A stretch of DNA of 64,000 bases from Ulva prolifera. Its lineage: Eukaryota > Chlorophyta > Ulvophyceae > Ulvales > Ulvaceae. Positions within the stretch are counted from its first letter, which is position 1. Each line of letters opens with the position of its first letter. The notes beneath the pieces are model-generated. The model was given only the letters and a program-made list of their open reading frames with translations. It was not told the DNA's origin and did not search any database. The stretch covers positions 9,843,836-9,907,835 of the forward strand of contig CM041198.1 of the NCBI GenBank assembly GCA_023078555.1. Reading direction: 5' to 3'. The position numbers and the translations under genes were made by a program. This document shows positions 24,962-36,400 of this stretch, piece by piece.

Positions 24962-25302
24962 TGTGGAAATATGAGCCCTGTAGTTGCTATGATCACCAGT
25001 CATACGGTACAGACTCCTGTCAATTGCCAGTCAAAGACCTTACAGAATAACTATGCCGTGTGTCTCACCTGTGGCAATATGAGCTCTGTTAGCTGCTATG
25101 ATCACTAGTCATACAGTACAGACTCTTGCACCACGTAGTACGCTCAGCACACTGATCTCTGCTGTAGTCAGGAGACAGACACACACAAACAGCAAAGAAT
25201 TCTCACCTGTCAATTCCAGGTCATCTTTGACTGGCAATTGACAGGAGTCTGTACCGTATGACTGGTGATCATAGCAGCTAACAGAGCTCATATTGCCACA
25301 GG
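24962..25302. repeat. Three-copy inverted/direct repeat beside the Copia remnant
   Basis: A unit of about 60-80 bp occurs at 24962-25038 (plus), again as a shorter copy at 25067-25126 (plus), and inverted at 25219-25302 (minus). Shared pieces include GCTATGATCACCAGTCATAC, GGTACAGACTCCTGTCAATT and the edge TGTGGCAATATGAGC. The inverted copy and the first copy could pair into a hairpin with a loop of about 180 bases. The block touches the 3' end of the Copia coding remnant at 25303. Confidence 0.8.
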
Positions 25303-26228
25303 TTATGCACACACTTCAAACACCCCCTTGGCCAGAATCGACGCATACTCGTCGTTCTCCGCTTGCTCCCACTCAGCAGCATCTGGCCTTTTCATCGCCT
25401 CTATGTACGATCGGGGCGGCACCTGCAAGTCCTCCGCCGGCTGCTCACCCTTTGCCATAAACAAATGTGCTTGATACGGCAGATTCGGCGCATGCCTCAC
25501 ACGCTGCGGGTAGCGGCCCGGCGCAGCCTGGTCCGGAGGATCCTCACCCCCGGCTTCCGCATCTGGCGCGCCCGCCGGCTCTGCGTCCGGGTTCGAATCG
25601 CTGCCGTCATCATCAGCATCTGCATCCTCACCCTCCATGGCCGCGTAGGCATCATCTGCCTCATTCACCCAGTCCTCATCTGGATCCTCTGCGTCATCAT
25701 ATCATTCAGCGACCACGCCACAGACTCGTCATCCAGCATCGCATCATCCTCTTCTGACTGCTGCTCTGGAACCTCCAGCATGAGATCATGATACACCGAC
25801 GCTGCCTCCTGGCTCGCCGACGCGCACGTCTCCATTGCTGGCATGACTCTGTCCTCTTGGAAGGACACATTCGCACTCTCCTTCAGCTTGAACTCGCCGT
25901 TCACGTGCTGCACCAGCCTGTATGCCTTCGAGTGCCTCGCGTAGCCCACGAAGATGACCTCCTCGCTGACTGCGTCCAGCTTGTCCCTCAGCTTCGATGG
26001 CACGAACAGCGTCGCCTTGCAGCCGAACACCCGCAGATGCGAGATATCCGGGCGCACGCCCCAGAACTTCTCATACGGCGTCACCACGTGTCCCTCTGTT
26101 GCGCGTGTACGCCGCAGTGTCCAGGCCAAAAGTCCAGAAACACTTCAGCATCATCGCGTCGAGCAGCATTGCTCGCATGCGCTCCAGCACTGTCAAACGA
26201 TACTTGTACCGAGGAAGCTCTGCTTCTC

Positions 26229-26350
26229 ACAACGGCTTCATGCCCTCTGTCCTTTGTAACTATATATATATATATATATATATAGTTACAAAAACAACGG
26301 CTTCATGCCCTCTGTCCTTTGTACAACGGCTTCATGCCCTCTGTCCTTTG

Positions 26351-26353
<3 letters not shown>
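26229..26353 (+). repeat. Three direct copies of a 29-30 bp unit
   Basis: The unit ACAACGGCTTCATGCCCTCT followed by GTCCTTTGT occurs at 26229, 26294 and 26323. Copies 2 and 3 are immediately adjacent, and each of copies 1 and 3 runs into a TA palindrome. The arrangement suggests duplication of Copia target sequence around insertions or during break repair. Confidence 0.85.
26253..26292. repeat. Perfect 40-bp palindrome with TA core
   Basis: The arms TTTGTAAC and GTTACAAA enclose 24 bp of alternating TA, and every base pairs. It interrupts the Copia remnant. Confidence 0.95.
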
Positions 26354-26396
<43 letters not shown>

Positions 26397-26409
26397 CAAA
26401 GGACAGAGG
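26338..26409. repeat. Perfect 72-bp palindrome with TA core
   Basis: The arms CCTCTGTCCTTTGTAAC and GTTACAAAGGACAGAGG enclose 38 bp of alternating TA, and every base pairs. The arm is the same GTTACAAAGGACA motif that starts the interspersed repeats elsewhere in the window. Confidence 0.95.
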
Positions 26410-26822
26410 CCGGGCAGCGAGCCGTTGCCAGGAATACACACGCAAATCCACTCACGCAGTCATGGCACTAGGCCGGGCACGAGCACGTACCACAGCTCGG
26501 CCGGTGATGCCAGCCAAAGATTGAAGCCCCGCACGGAGCACAAGAGCATTCCCCTTGCACAACGCCACACTCAACCGGCGCAGAGCATTCGTCACAAACA
26601 AAGCACGGTTCACCTTACCACACCGAGACGCAACCTCCGCCAGCCGATTCAAGTGATTCATGGCAGGCCGCCCCAAGCGACCATGCGTCTCATGCGACAA
26701 CGGCACGAAACTATACGCATCAGGGTCGTACAAACGACCCTGTATATATATATGTATGTAGTTACAAAGGACAGAGGCCGGGCATCGAGCCATCGCTAGG
26801 AACTCACACGCAAATCCACCCA
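26393..26822 (+). repeat. Pair of about 60-bp direct repeats flanking a Copia piece
   Basis: 26393-26454 and 26761-26822 both begin GTTACAAAGGACAGAGGCCG and stay similar through CACACGCAAATCCAC, with several differences. They enclose the GAG-pre-integrase fragment. The second copy is also preceded by a short TA tract (26741-26752). Confidence 0.8.
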
Positions 26823-26823
26823 T

Positions 26824-28065
26824 TCACCAGGTCAGTGCACGCCCACTACGGGCAAGTGCACTGCACATGAGAAACGTCAAAAGCGTCGTCACAATTAGAA
26901 AAAACACAGGCATCCAGCTTCACAAGGAAGCAGCTAGTCATCAACCACGCAGCCCATCGTCGCATGATCGTCAAAGCCGTTGCAGCAAACAGCGCTGGCG
27001 TACAGCCAGCAGGAAGCCATCTTCCCACGCACCGCAAATGCTCAGAGAGCGGGGTATCGTAGCGGATGAACATGGGATCATAACTTCCACACTGGGAACC
27101 TGTACGCAGCAGCTGGGTGCCGACAGAATTGGCTGTACGCAGCAGTGCAGCAGGACGCGGGACCGCTGAAGCCATGATCATCTCGAAGCCGCTAGGGCGC
27201 CATAAAAGGGTATAGCGGCGCCACTGAAACGTGAATCTAGATGAAAAGCTTCGCTGAACCTCGTCCGCGCGACCGCTGACAACGGAAGGCAACATGCAGA
27301 CATGTGTGCCTCGCCGGTACCGCCCCAAGCCGGCCCGCAGAACGGAGCATGCTGGCAATCCGCCATGCCCAGAAGCGAGCCATACGCCACACAATATTAA
27401 AGAGGTAACTTGTAGTGCAACCGTATGACCTTCGCCGCCAAGGGACATAGCGGCAGGAGTAGCAGACATGCCGTCACAGCTGAGTCGGGCCAGAGCGTGC
27501 CAAGCCTGTGGTGCGCAGAGCAGAAACGACATGAAACGAACGAGCGCGAAAGAATCAGACAGCAGCATGGACATTTGAATCAACGATTACGAGCCGGCCG
27601 TGCACCGCAGCACGACCGACCCGAGCTATGGAGTGAAGAAACGAACGACGAAAGTAGTAGCAGAAGTATGTATGTAGTTACAAAGGCGAAGAATATATAT
27701 ATGTATGTATACATGTGCACACAATGCGTCTCACGCACTTTCACCAATGTTACACTCGACTCTCACTGCTTCAGGACACACATGTACGCAGATTTCACGT
27801 GAAATAACTTTGTGGAGGAGGAAATTTAAAGGGGCTCAAACATACACAGCACAACGCTTCTCACGAAGCAAATTGTAAGCTTAGTTTTGGAGCTCGCGAT
27901 CGGCCATTGATACAGTATCAACCGCACGGCCGGCAATCACCAATTTGAAAGAATACATAGCACGTGACGATTTGCGTGTAGAAGATCGATCCGGTGCAAA
28001 GCACGCAGGGCAAGTCGACGCCACGTGTGTAAGTCATAGTGCACTATAGTGCTGTGCCCAACGCT
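26824..28065. other. Retroelement-derived or unassigned sequence
   Basis: A 245-codon open frame on the minus strand (26846-27583) has no motif I recognise; by position it could be decayed Copia gag. Another GTTACAAAGG motif follows a TATGTA tract at 27676. No host gene is apparent. Confidence 0.35.
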
Positions 28066-28714
28066 GACAAAAGAGTGAACGGGAGAAGACAAACACCAAA
28101 ACCGATCGCGAATTTCATCCGAATCAACAGCAACACATACACACACGATCACACTACAACCACACCCACACGTCAGTCCGGCAGGATCGCGTCCAACGTT
28201 GTCATGGAGCTCGCGGGCGCTCGCGATCGATGCCGCGGCCCCGACGGTCCGCGCCGCCGGCCCTTCGAGCGTCGATCGCGCTCCCCTCGCTGTGCCCATA
28301 GTGACATATATCTCGAGATATATGTAGGCCTAGGTAACTAGTGCTACAGGTATATACCACAGTACTGTGGTATACTAGTTGCTAGCTAGCTCGAGGGAAA
28401 GATGTCGATCGATTCGAATCTCAATCTTGCTCGGCCCCCGGCGGCCGGGGACTCGGACGTAGTTACAGAGGAGTTATTACAAAAGAGTGAACGGGAGAAA
28501 ACAAACACCGAAACGTAGTTACAGAGGAGTAAATGCGTGCAGACATGTCACAGAGATATATACTCACCCGTCCCCGCGGACCACAGCCCGGCCAGACGGC
28601 CGCGGCCGGCACCCCATGCATATGTCCTGCAGCGCTGTACAGCTGTACATGTTTCTCCAGAGGCCTACCGTACCGGTACATGTGTTACAAAAGAGTGAAC
28701 GGGAGAAAACAAAC
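28066..28714 (+). repeat. Three dispersed copies of a 30-bp motif
   Basis: ACAAAAGAGTGAACGGGAGA followed by AAACAAAC (one copy has AGACAAAC) occurs near 28067, 28479 and 28687. The middle copy is flanked by two copies of ACGTAGTTACAGAGGAGT (28457 and 28513), a relative of the GTTAC end seen elsewhere. Confidence 0.85.
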
Positions 28715-29069
28715 CGTACCGGTGCACGGTACAGCTGGAAGAGCTCTCGATCGAGTCAGAAACACAGCACCAAAATCTCTCTCGAAACAGCGAAATAGGG
28801 AAACGGCTGTGATACGTATACCTAGCGAAATTTAGTACTGCGCAACCACGCGTGTATGGCGCGCGTGTATGGCGCCATATAGTACCGTGTGACAGCACGT
28901 TACAGAAAAGTAATTACTTTTCTTTGAAGTACATATCATATGCATGTATACCAAGTGGGTGAAGGGGTTTAGGCGTCTAGACGTCTAAACCGTTCGTGTT
29001 TAGATCTAAACACGAATTCATGCAACACTACAATCTGTATGGGCGCCGGCCACGGCGCTCATACAGATT
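28304..29069. repeat. Cluster of perfect and near-perfect palindromes
   Basis: Within 770 bp lie: 28304-28325 (22 bp, perfect, centre CTCGAG); 28353-28374 (22 bp, perfect, centre AGTACT); 28904-28923 (20 bp, perfect, AGAAAAGTAATTACTTTTCT); 28967-28990 (24 bp, one mismatch, centre TCTAGA); 28993-29016 (24 bp, perfect, centre AGATCT); and 29032-29069 (15-bp arms, one mismatch, 8-base loop). Smaller self-complementary words (GCTAGCTAGC, TGTACAGCTGTACA, CTCGATCGAG) fill the gaps. No open frame of note covers the block. Confidence 0.9.
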
Positions 29070-29647
29070 CAAGCTCAATTCTGGCCGAACAGCTGTCTGC
29101 TGACATCATCATGTGATCCGAGGCGGGCCGGCGGCGCGTACGCGTTAGAGTCGGCATCGTAGGTCGATACACGTCACCCTCACTGCAGCTCACCTTGGAG
29201 CGCTGTTGGCCCACCTGCGAGTCTGGTCACACTTGTAGCTTCATTTGTCGCTGATTAATCTGTATCGCCACAGCGGGCGAGCTGCGAATTGCAGCCCCCG
29301 GATATCCTGGAGCAGGGCCGTTACGTGTACGTAACCGTATCACGATATGTCGACTTATCATACCACCACTTGACTAGAATGTTCAGCAGGTCGGTCCGGC
29401 AACGCACTGCGCCGGCTTTGCCCAGAGTGATGTGTGCCAAGTCCATGGCGCAGACGTAACATGGGCTCCGCATTCTTGTATACCGAACGTACCGCTTCTG
29501 ACGCGCGGGTACCAAAACTCGACGCCAGAACATTCTCAAAGCGAGGTCCCGGCTACACCCACATATGTGATTGCAGCATTCCCAACACCCATAACTCCTG
29601 GCATATGCAAAGCAACACCTCAGAATTCAACTGATCGGAGCGCTACC

Positions 29648-32095
29648 ATGGACGAGGGGGAGGAGTGCCTGTTGCCTTGTTATTTCAGCTCCGGCGCGTA
29701 TGTGGAAGTCATCGGACATGTGGTCTTTGGAGAGGGTTATGAAGGTGTGATATCATTTCTTTGCTTCCGGGTGACATATGTGTCCGGGGTTCTGGTCGTG
29801 TCGGATGGAAAGTCGCTGCAGCAGATGGCGACGTGTTCGGCAGGCCCACGGGCAAAAGCTTGCCGTGGTAGCTATACATCCCCCATTGTTCTGAATTATC
29901 TGTGTCATTGGGGCGCCGAAAGCTGGTGCAGCCAGCGTGGTGCCACACATCGCCAGGGCAGTGCGGTGCAGCAGATGATTATAATTATCGCAAATGGCAT
30001 TGCTCACAACCTGATCCACATCTCCTTGTGCAGGCTCATGGCATGGCGCGAAGGTTATCCGGTGCCATAAGCCAACACGCAGTAGAGCACGTTGGACGTA
30101 TGACATAGAACTGGTTGAGCGTGCTGCACAAGCGCGGCAACGCCGGCAAGTTGCAGCAAACATTCCAGCAGATGCCCTCCGCCCGCACTGTCCTGTGCAG
30201 CCGTTCTCCGACTTCTGTCGGCTTGAGCCTGGGTTGGTTGTTGAGCACATGTGCGCGACCTCGATGTCTGAACATAGCCGTGCTTGATACCAGCCTGGCG
30301 TACCAGCTTGCCATCAGGCCTTTCAGCTATCTTGAGACAGTCTAGCAATCTGATGTTCTTAGCGTTGGATTGTCCACGTGACTCAGTGATCAGTGACCTA
30401 CTGTCTGTTTTATTGCACGGTACCTGACATTTCGAGCTCCGTACTGGCCATCGACGTTTTGATTCTTGTTGCAGGCTCCCAGAGGCGCCCAGTGTGTGGT
30501 GGCTCGGAGTTGTCGTCCAGCTGGAGGGCTGCCCCATCAAGGACGCCCTTGTTGCATATCCTGTCACGCCAAGGGAAGCGCCAGGGGTCGCAAAGACCTC
30601 GACACAGTTACGGCCCGCATTCTTTTGGGATTCGGAAACGAGCTGCTGGTGCTCAATCTGGCAGAGCCCGCATAGCCAAGAGGCAGATGTACAAAAGTGT
30701 TTCAATAGCCACTTCAAGAGGTATATGTGCCTGCCAAAATGTGCACGAGTTGGCGGTGTTGTTCCACATGTACAAGCAGTCGGCACAGACTATATAAGCA
30801 CCGATGTTGCCTCACCTCTTGATGTGATCCCACAAGTCGACACGCCTGCACCGGTGGGAGGGCTGCCAGCAGAGCTTCATACCTCCGCAAACAACACGCT
30901 ACCGCCTCTTGCTACAATGCCGCCGCGGCCGTCTCCGCCGCTTCCGCCAATGCCACACAGGGGTTCCTTTCCAGCTAGTATCGCAGACGCAAGCAAAGCC
31001 GAGGCGATGCCCGCGGAGCCGCCTCTCAAGAAGCGGCAGATGCTTGTTTGTGGTGGGCAGAGTGCAGTTGGCGCTGCGGCTGATCGCCCCGCTCGCCATG
31101 CTCCTGCCACGCTAGAGCCCTGCAGCATGCTGCGGTCCCATAGCGGCAGCATCAGCGCCACACACCAGCCGTCCGTCTACATGCGTGACTTGGGAACTCT
31201 AGAGGCGACTCACAGTGATGCAAAGTTCATGTGCACGGGTGAGAAGCTCTCAGGAATCGTCGATCCACACCAAAGCGCTGTGCATGGCGGCCCTTGGAAG
31301 ACAGGGAAAGCTGGCCCCTGTACAGCAGGCCACTCACATCCGGGTATTGCGTGGCCGCAGCCTTTAGGAGGTGACAAGCAGGAGTTGTATGCACTGCACG
31401 CGAGCCTTCCAAGCGCTGGTGGCCTCGCTAGCTGCAGCCACTCTCGGGCAGAGCTGAAGAAGCATGTGTCCAGAGCGCAGCTGATGCGCAGTAGCAGCAG
31501 CAGCAAAGGTGTCCCGGGCAGTGTCCAGCTCGCGGCTGCACTGCGGGCTGCCCCAGACTGCTCTAGCCCACATGCCATGGAGAGCGCTGCGACTGCAGCA
31601 ATGCTGATGTACGATGGCCGTGACTCTGGGGGTAGCGGATCTGCAGTGTGTGCGTCCAGCGATCTGTCGGGGATCGGTACAGCAGAGCGCTCTGCTGCAG
31701 GGCCCGCAGGTGTGCGGGACGATGCTGCGGCGGCTACCGTGGCTGAGCTTAGTGCCTCAGGGCAGTGGGGGTTGCTCACAGGGGGCAAAGGGTCCCTAGC
31801 TCGTGTTATTGAAAGGCAGGGCCTCGCAAATACCGGGAGTGCACAGCTGCCTGCGAAGCGGCAGCCTGGCCCCCTGTCAGCAGCGGCAGTTATGCAGAGC
31901 CGGGGCACACGGGGGGAGGGTCCAGGAGCAGGGCGCTCTTGTGCTAGGGCGGGGAAACCAGGCACAGCGGACAGCCTGCGAATGCTGGCAGATGTTCGGG
32001 AGCAGGAGGACGCGGCAGTCGGCCTGCTGTGCCTTCGGCGCCATCCGGATTGTTTGGGTGCTGGTGAGTGTGGAACCCAGGCATGCAACAAGTGA
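29648..32095 (+). CDS. Unrecognised multi-exon gene with long low-complexity exon
   Basis: The strongest evidence is a 533-codon open frame ending at 32095; its likely acceptor is at 30474/30475. The first part, after LPEAPSVWWLGVVVQLEG, looks structured. The rest (from about 30900) is rich in Ser, Ala, Gly and Pro with a basic patch PLKKRQ, and is probably disordered. An upstream exon at 30083-30218 (RWTYDIELVERAAQARQRRQ, then FSDFCRLEPG) joins in phase 2 to it. A further first exon may start at Met 29648 (MDEGEECLLPCYFSSGAYVE), but its junction was not solved. An intron inside the long frame, near 30600-30800, cannot be excluded. I know no family that matches. A 336-codon frame on the other strand (31210-32220) is taken as a shadow. 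Confidence 0.4.
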
Positions 32096-33456
32096 TTAAG
32101 GGCAGCGTCGGCAGGCTTGCCGTCTGCTGCTGGCATGATTGTACACCAAGACACAGCCACTTCCTTCAGCCGATATAGCGGCACTTTTGATGCGTTTGAG
32201 AGATTGTGATCATTGCTCATGTGCCATTAGTTAGACCGACCAGTCCAGGCAGCTGCCTGAATCGTACCATAGCTGGTGTATGTCTGGGTGTGCGGTCTAA
32301 CAGCGTTCATACATATGTTCTCATTCGTATTGTCGTTGAGGCCTTGCTGCGATTGCAGGCCTGTGTAGTAGAATTAAACATTTTGCCCATTGATATTCGC
32401 GATGTCCAGGCTATCACCAAAGTTAAGGTTGCCTGAGACATGAATACATGAGGCTCGTTGCGCTCTGGGGTGTATGTGTACCTGAAGCATGCTCTGAATA
32501 CAAAATCGGTTCATTTTGCTTGTTGTCCACTTGCTATAACAGGTGCCCCATTCCTGTTATGCTATCATATTTCTGAGCTATGATGGTGGTGCTAATGCGA
32601 ATTCCCTAGGCATTGTTGAGCAAGATCATCACAACTCACATGTTCAGCTTGCCCCTTGGAGGCCACTGCCATTGACTCCAATCGTACTGACGCATCACCG
32701 CTGCTAACAACTAATACATTGCGGTCAACATGTGTGCTTCGCTCCTGTCTATCTGCAGACACAGTGACACAAGACTGCTTTTCCAGATCACATGCGAAGC
32801 CCTGATCATGCAACGCCAACAGTGAATGTGGCACTGGCCCCATGGCCTCTTGCTGTGTCTCGCACAACTGTGGCTGCACTTCCTTGTCTTTGACGCCACG
32901 GGATGAATTGTTTGTCTCCCTTTCTTCCACTGAATCCTGGACGCCCCCCTGTGCATGGTTTTCTGCAGCAGGCGCACTCTGGGCAACTCCCGTTTCCGCC
33001 TCAGCCAGCCAAGTCCGAACAACTTCAATTTTCAGACTGCGATCTCGTCTTGCATTTGCACGTCGTATCCTGTGTGGCACTTTCATCGCAGCAGCTAAGA
33101 CACCGCCTGACCGCAGCACGACGCCCTTTCCACATGCTGGCGTGGCCTTGTGAGATTGTGTGCAGCCACCATGCAAGGCAAATCTTGGGCTCTGGACGTG
33201 GGCATAGCCTGCCCTATACACACCATTCTCGCACTTCCTCTGGATGTGGCGCGAGCGAGCCCGGTTGGCAGCTGTATCCCCTACCTCCTGTAGGCCCTGC
33301 ATGCAGCACCGGACCACTGTGCATCCCACACCGTCACTGCATGCCCTTGAAGGATTTCAGCTGGTGCACCAGAGATTGTCTCTTTCAAACCACAGCAGTT
33401 GGCATGCTGTTTCTCGAGAACAACTTGTCAGTATCAGACTTTGCTCGAGCGCCGTG
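32096..33456. other. Intergenic with one possible minus-strand open frame
   Basis: Between two convergent genes, a 245-codon frame on the minus strand (33329-32592) has a charged, Glu/Gln-rich composition (VEERETNNSSRGVKDKEVQP) that could be real coding sequence. It could be an alternative 3' exon of the large gene upstream, since that gene's last exon has a GT in phase just before its stop. No motif was recognised. Confidence 0.35.
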
Positions 33457-36400
33457 TTAAACCACCAGGTTGATTTGTGGCACATTACTGATGCGTACTG
33501 ATTCTGCCTGATCTGGCCGATCCTTCTGCTTCCGAGGCTTGCCGTGACAGCCTGCCTTGGCTCCATTCTTACCTCCATGAAAGTCAAACCCAACTGGCAC
33601 AGTCATGCCCGCTGCCACCGCGTGCCTCCGCCCACACACATTCTGTTCCGCCAGAGCTCTGTGAGCTTCACGGAAGTCTGGGACCACTCCAAGCTCGCGT
33701 GGCGCATGCTTCCGCAGCCACTGGGGCTGCACATGCTGGTTCCGGTGAGCTGCCCGCAGAGCAAGGTAGTGCTTGCGGGCCATTGCGAGGAGCTTGCCCT
33801 CCTGCTCACCAGGCACATGCACATGTGGACCTTCTGCGTATACTCCAGAGCATCCTGCGTGCTTCACCCGCAGTTCATGGATGCCAGCTGCATCACGTTC
33901 GGTTCCAATGATTGTCCAATATGTCCCTGGTAGAGCCATAACCTTCTCGTGGAGTCCAGCAGCTTGCGCAGCGGCAATGATCATTGTACTGACACTTTTG
34001 CGTGGTGAAGACCGCCGATCTACAACAGATTGCGTGCTCACTCATAGCGATGTCATCGGCTGTGAATACAGGCCAGGGCACTGTGCTGCATGCTGCACCA
34101 ATCACACGCACGGCTTCCCATAGCATGGACTTTATGGTGATCAATCGGGGCAAGGCAAAAACGATTGAACAACTATCTGCCAGTGCTGCGTGTTAATCGT
34201 ACAGGCGACGTTCTCCGCATATGTTCCAAGAAAAGGCGTCGCTGCTAGAGTCACCAGTGCGCTGCGATGACCATGCAAATTATGCTGCTGTCGTTGGAGA
34301 TCCTGCAATCTATTCGCAGCCTGGGCATTGAGGGTCTCAATGTGCAACTGCCTGCTGGTGTGAAGGTGAATGTGTTCATCTGGGTGGCCAGCTGTCATCG
34401 CATGGGGCTGCTGGAACGGCTCCTGCGGTGATACAGCAGCAGCTTCTTCCAGATCTGACACACTGTCATCATGATACAACTCATGGCCTGCGTTCGTAGA
34501 TTGCTTCGGCTCCTCTGCGTACACATGTTGCACAGCACCCCACCTGCATTCACTGTCAACAGATAGAACAAAACAAAAAAAATTAAAATTGCGCATCAAC
34601 CTGCTGATCTATCTGCACTAGCAGTAACACCAGCTGAGGAGGCGCATAGTCAAGTGCGAAGGTACGTATGTATGCACGTACATGACTTGGATTTGCATGT
34701 AGAAGGGATTTGCAATGCGCACGCACTGCTCATACGAGATACTGACTCGAGAAACTGATGACCAAACCCAACCTGCGCTGGAGCATGGGAGAACAGCATG
34801 GCCTGGATATAAGCAGATGCACTTGAAACACCTGTTTGGCGTGATCTCGGGCAAGAACTGAGAAATGCATGCTGCATGCGGTCATATTGCAGCAACACGA
34901 CCAACGTTGATGCCACCACTGCTTCATACGTACCCACGCTGCCATCACATGGCACAGCCCGGCAAACAAGAAGAGCACGTGCTGCCAGGATGGTGCACTG
35001 GCGGCCTGAGTAATAGAATGTCGGTGCACTGCAGGACCCTGATCATTCATTCAGATCCGCACCTTGCATGCATCAGACCTTCTGGCCCACATCCATTACT
35101 TGTATTCAGCTCCCGAAGAATACAAGCCGATGGTGCAGCCGCCTGAATGCGTGATAGCTCCTCCTTCTGTGCATCGATGCGCCGCTGTGCCTTCATCAGG
35201 TCCAGCAGGCCCCTCTCCAGCTGCACTCCGGCTGCCATCTTCACACCGGCTGGTGAAGTCTACACCTCAGCCCATGAGTGGCATCAGATGGCATCACATT
35301 TGCATGCAGCGGTCACTGGCATCACCAGGCTAAGGTTTGGGCCTCATCACATTCTCGAAGCAGGCGCAGATCAACTGATTGTTTTGGGTGCGCTGCGCCT
35401 CCCGGATCAAGCTAGCCGCGCAACTCCAGCCACAAGCAACATGATCGAGCGGATTGCCTGGAAGAACTGCGACGTGTATGCGTGCATGCTATATCTGGCT
35501 AGTTTCTGAAACAGCCAAGCCACATGCAAGCCAACAAGGTAACCCCAGCCCTCAAGCCCAGCAGATATCCGAGGGACTGTGCCTCATGGCAATCTGGTGC
35601 ACACTGTGCCACATGGTGACAACTGGCATTGGCTTTGATGCAAGCTGAAGGGCCAAATCGAAAAGCAGGGGGGCAAGCATGCCAAAGCGTCGACGGACCT
35701 GGCATCCCCCAAATCGTCTTGCATACGCAGCCTCCACTTCCCGTCTGCTTATCTCCAGGCTCTGCTCTAGCTTGACGTGTTGCAGAGCCTTTGGTCTCAT
35801 CTCTGCCCGCGACTGAAGTTTTGGGGCCACAGGCACAGTTGCAGCCCTTGCTTGAAAGCTTTTTGCATTCTGCTCAAGCTTGCGAGTGGCTGTGCTGCCC
35901 CCGCTCAACTTGTCCAATGATTTGCCTGTACACAATTCAGTGAAGTTTGCATGCAAAAACAAACCACTTGCGTCTGATCAGCATTTGTAGCAACATCCGG
36001 CCACCACAGTGTTCACTCACCGCATGTTTCCTCAGCTTGAACAGTCAGGCATTGTGCTCTGAAGCCAATTCCTCTAGGAATACATGGAGATGGCGCTGAC
36101 TGGTTGGAGTCGATGGATGCATTGGCGTCATCAGCAGCTGCATCTGTGTGCAACATGGGGGCAGGGTCGGCAAATCCATCCTGGATGAGGTCTTGAAAGT
36201 ATCCGAACGAGGCTTCCCAGTCTTCTCCTGCTGTCCTGCATGTCAACCTCATTTGCTTCGGTAGATTTCTCAGCCACAAGCACAGCAGGCCTGCACAAGC
36301 AGTGGTGACGCAGTCAAGTAAATCTATGCTGATTGATCAGCACACACAAACCGCAGGATCAGACGCGAGGACAGCACCTCTGGCACCAAACAACTGCCAC

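Larger units (their letters stand above)
25303..26823 (-). mobile_element. Degenerate Ty1/Copia retrotransposon fragment
   Basis: Read on the minus strand, three pieces stand in Copia polyprotein order. 26780-26452 has the GAG-pre-integrase block (SFVPLSHETHGRLG, AMNHLNRLAEV). 26129-25665 has the integrase C-terminal part (VTPYEKFWGVRPDISHLRVF, GCKATLFVPSKLRDKL, VIFVGYARHSKAYRL). 25668-25303 has the acidic linker and the start of reverse transcriptase (SYIEAMKRPDAAEWEQAEND). The catalytic integrase core between the first two pieces is missing and replaced by TA palindromes and short direct repeats. Frames shift and stop between pieces, and no YxDD block, RNase H or clear long terminal repeats are present. 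The element is dead. Confidence 0.85.

Noticed and set aside
31210..32220. A 336-codon minus-strand frame
   Set aside because: It mirrors the long plus-strand frame in GC-rich sequence and has no motif, though strand choice here is not certain.
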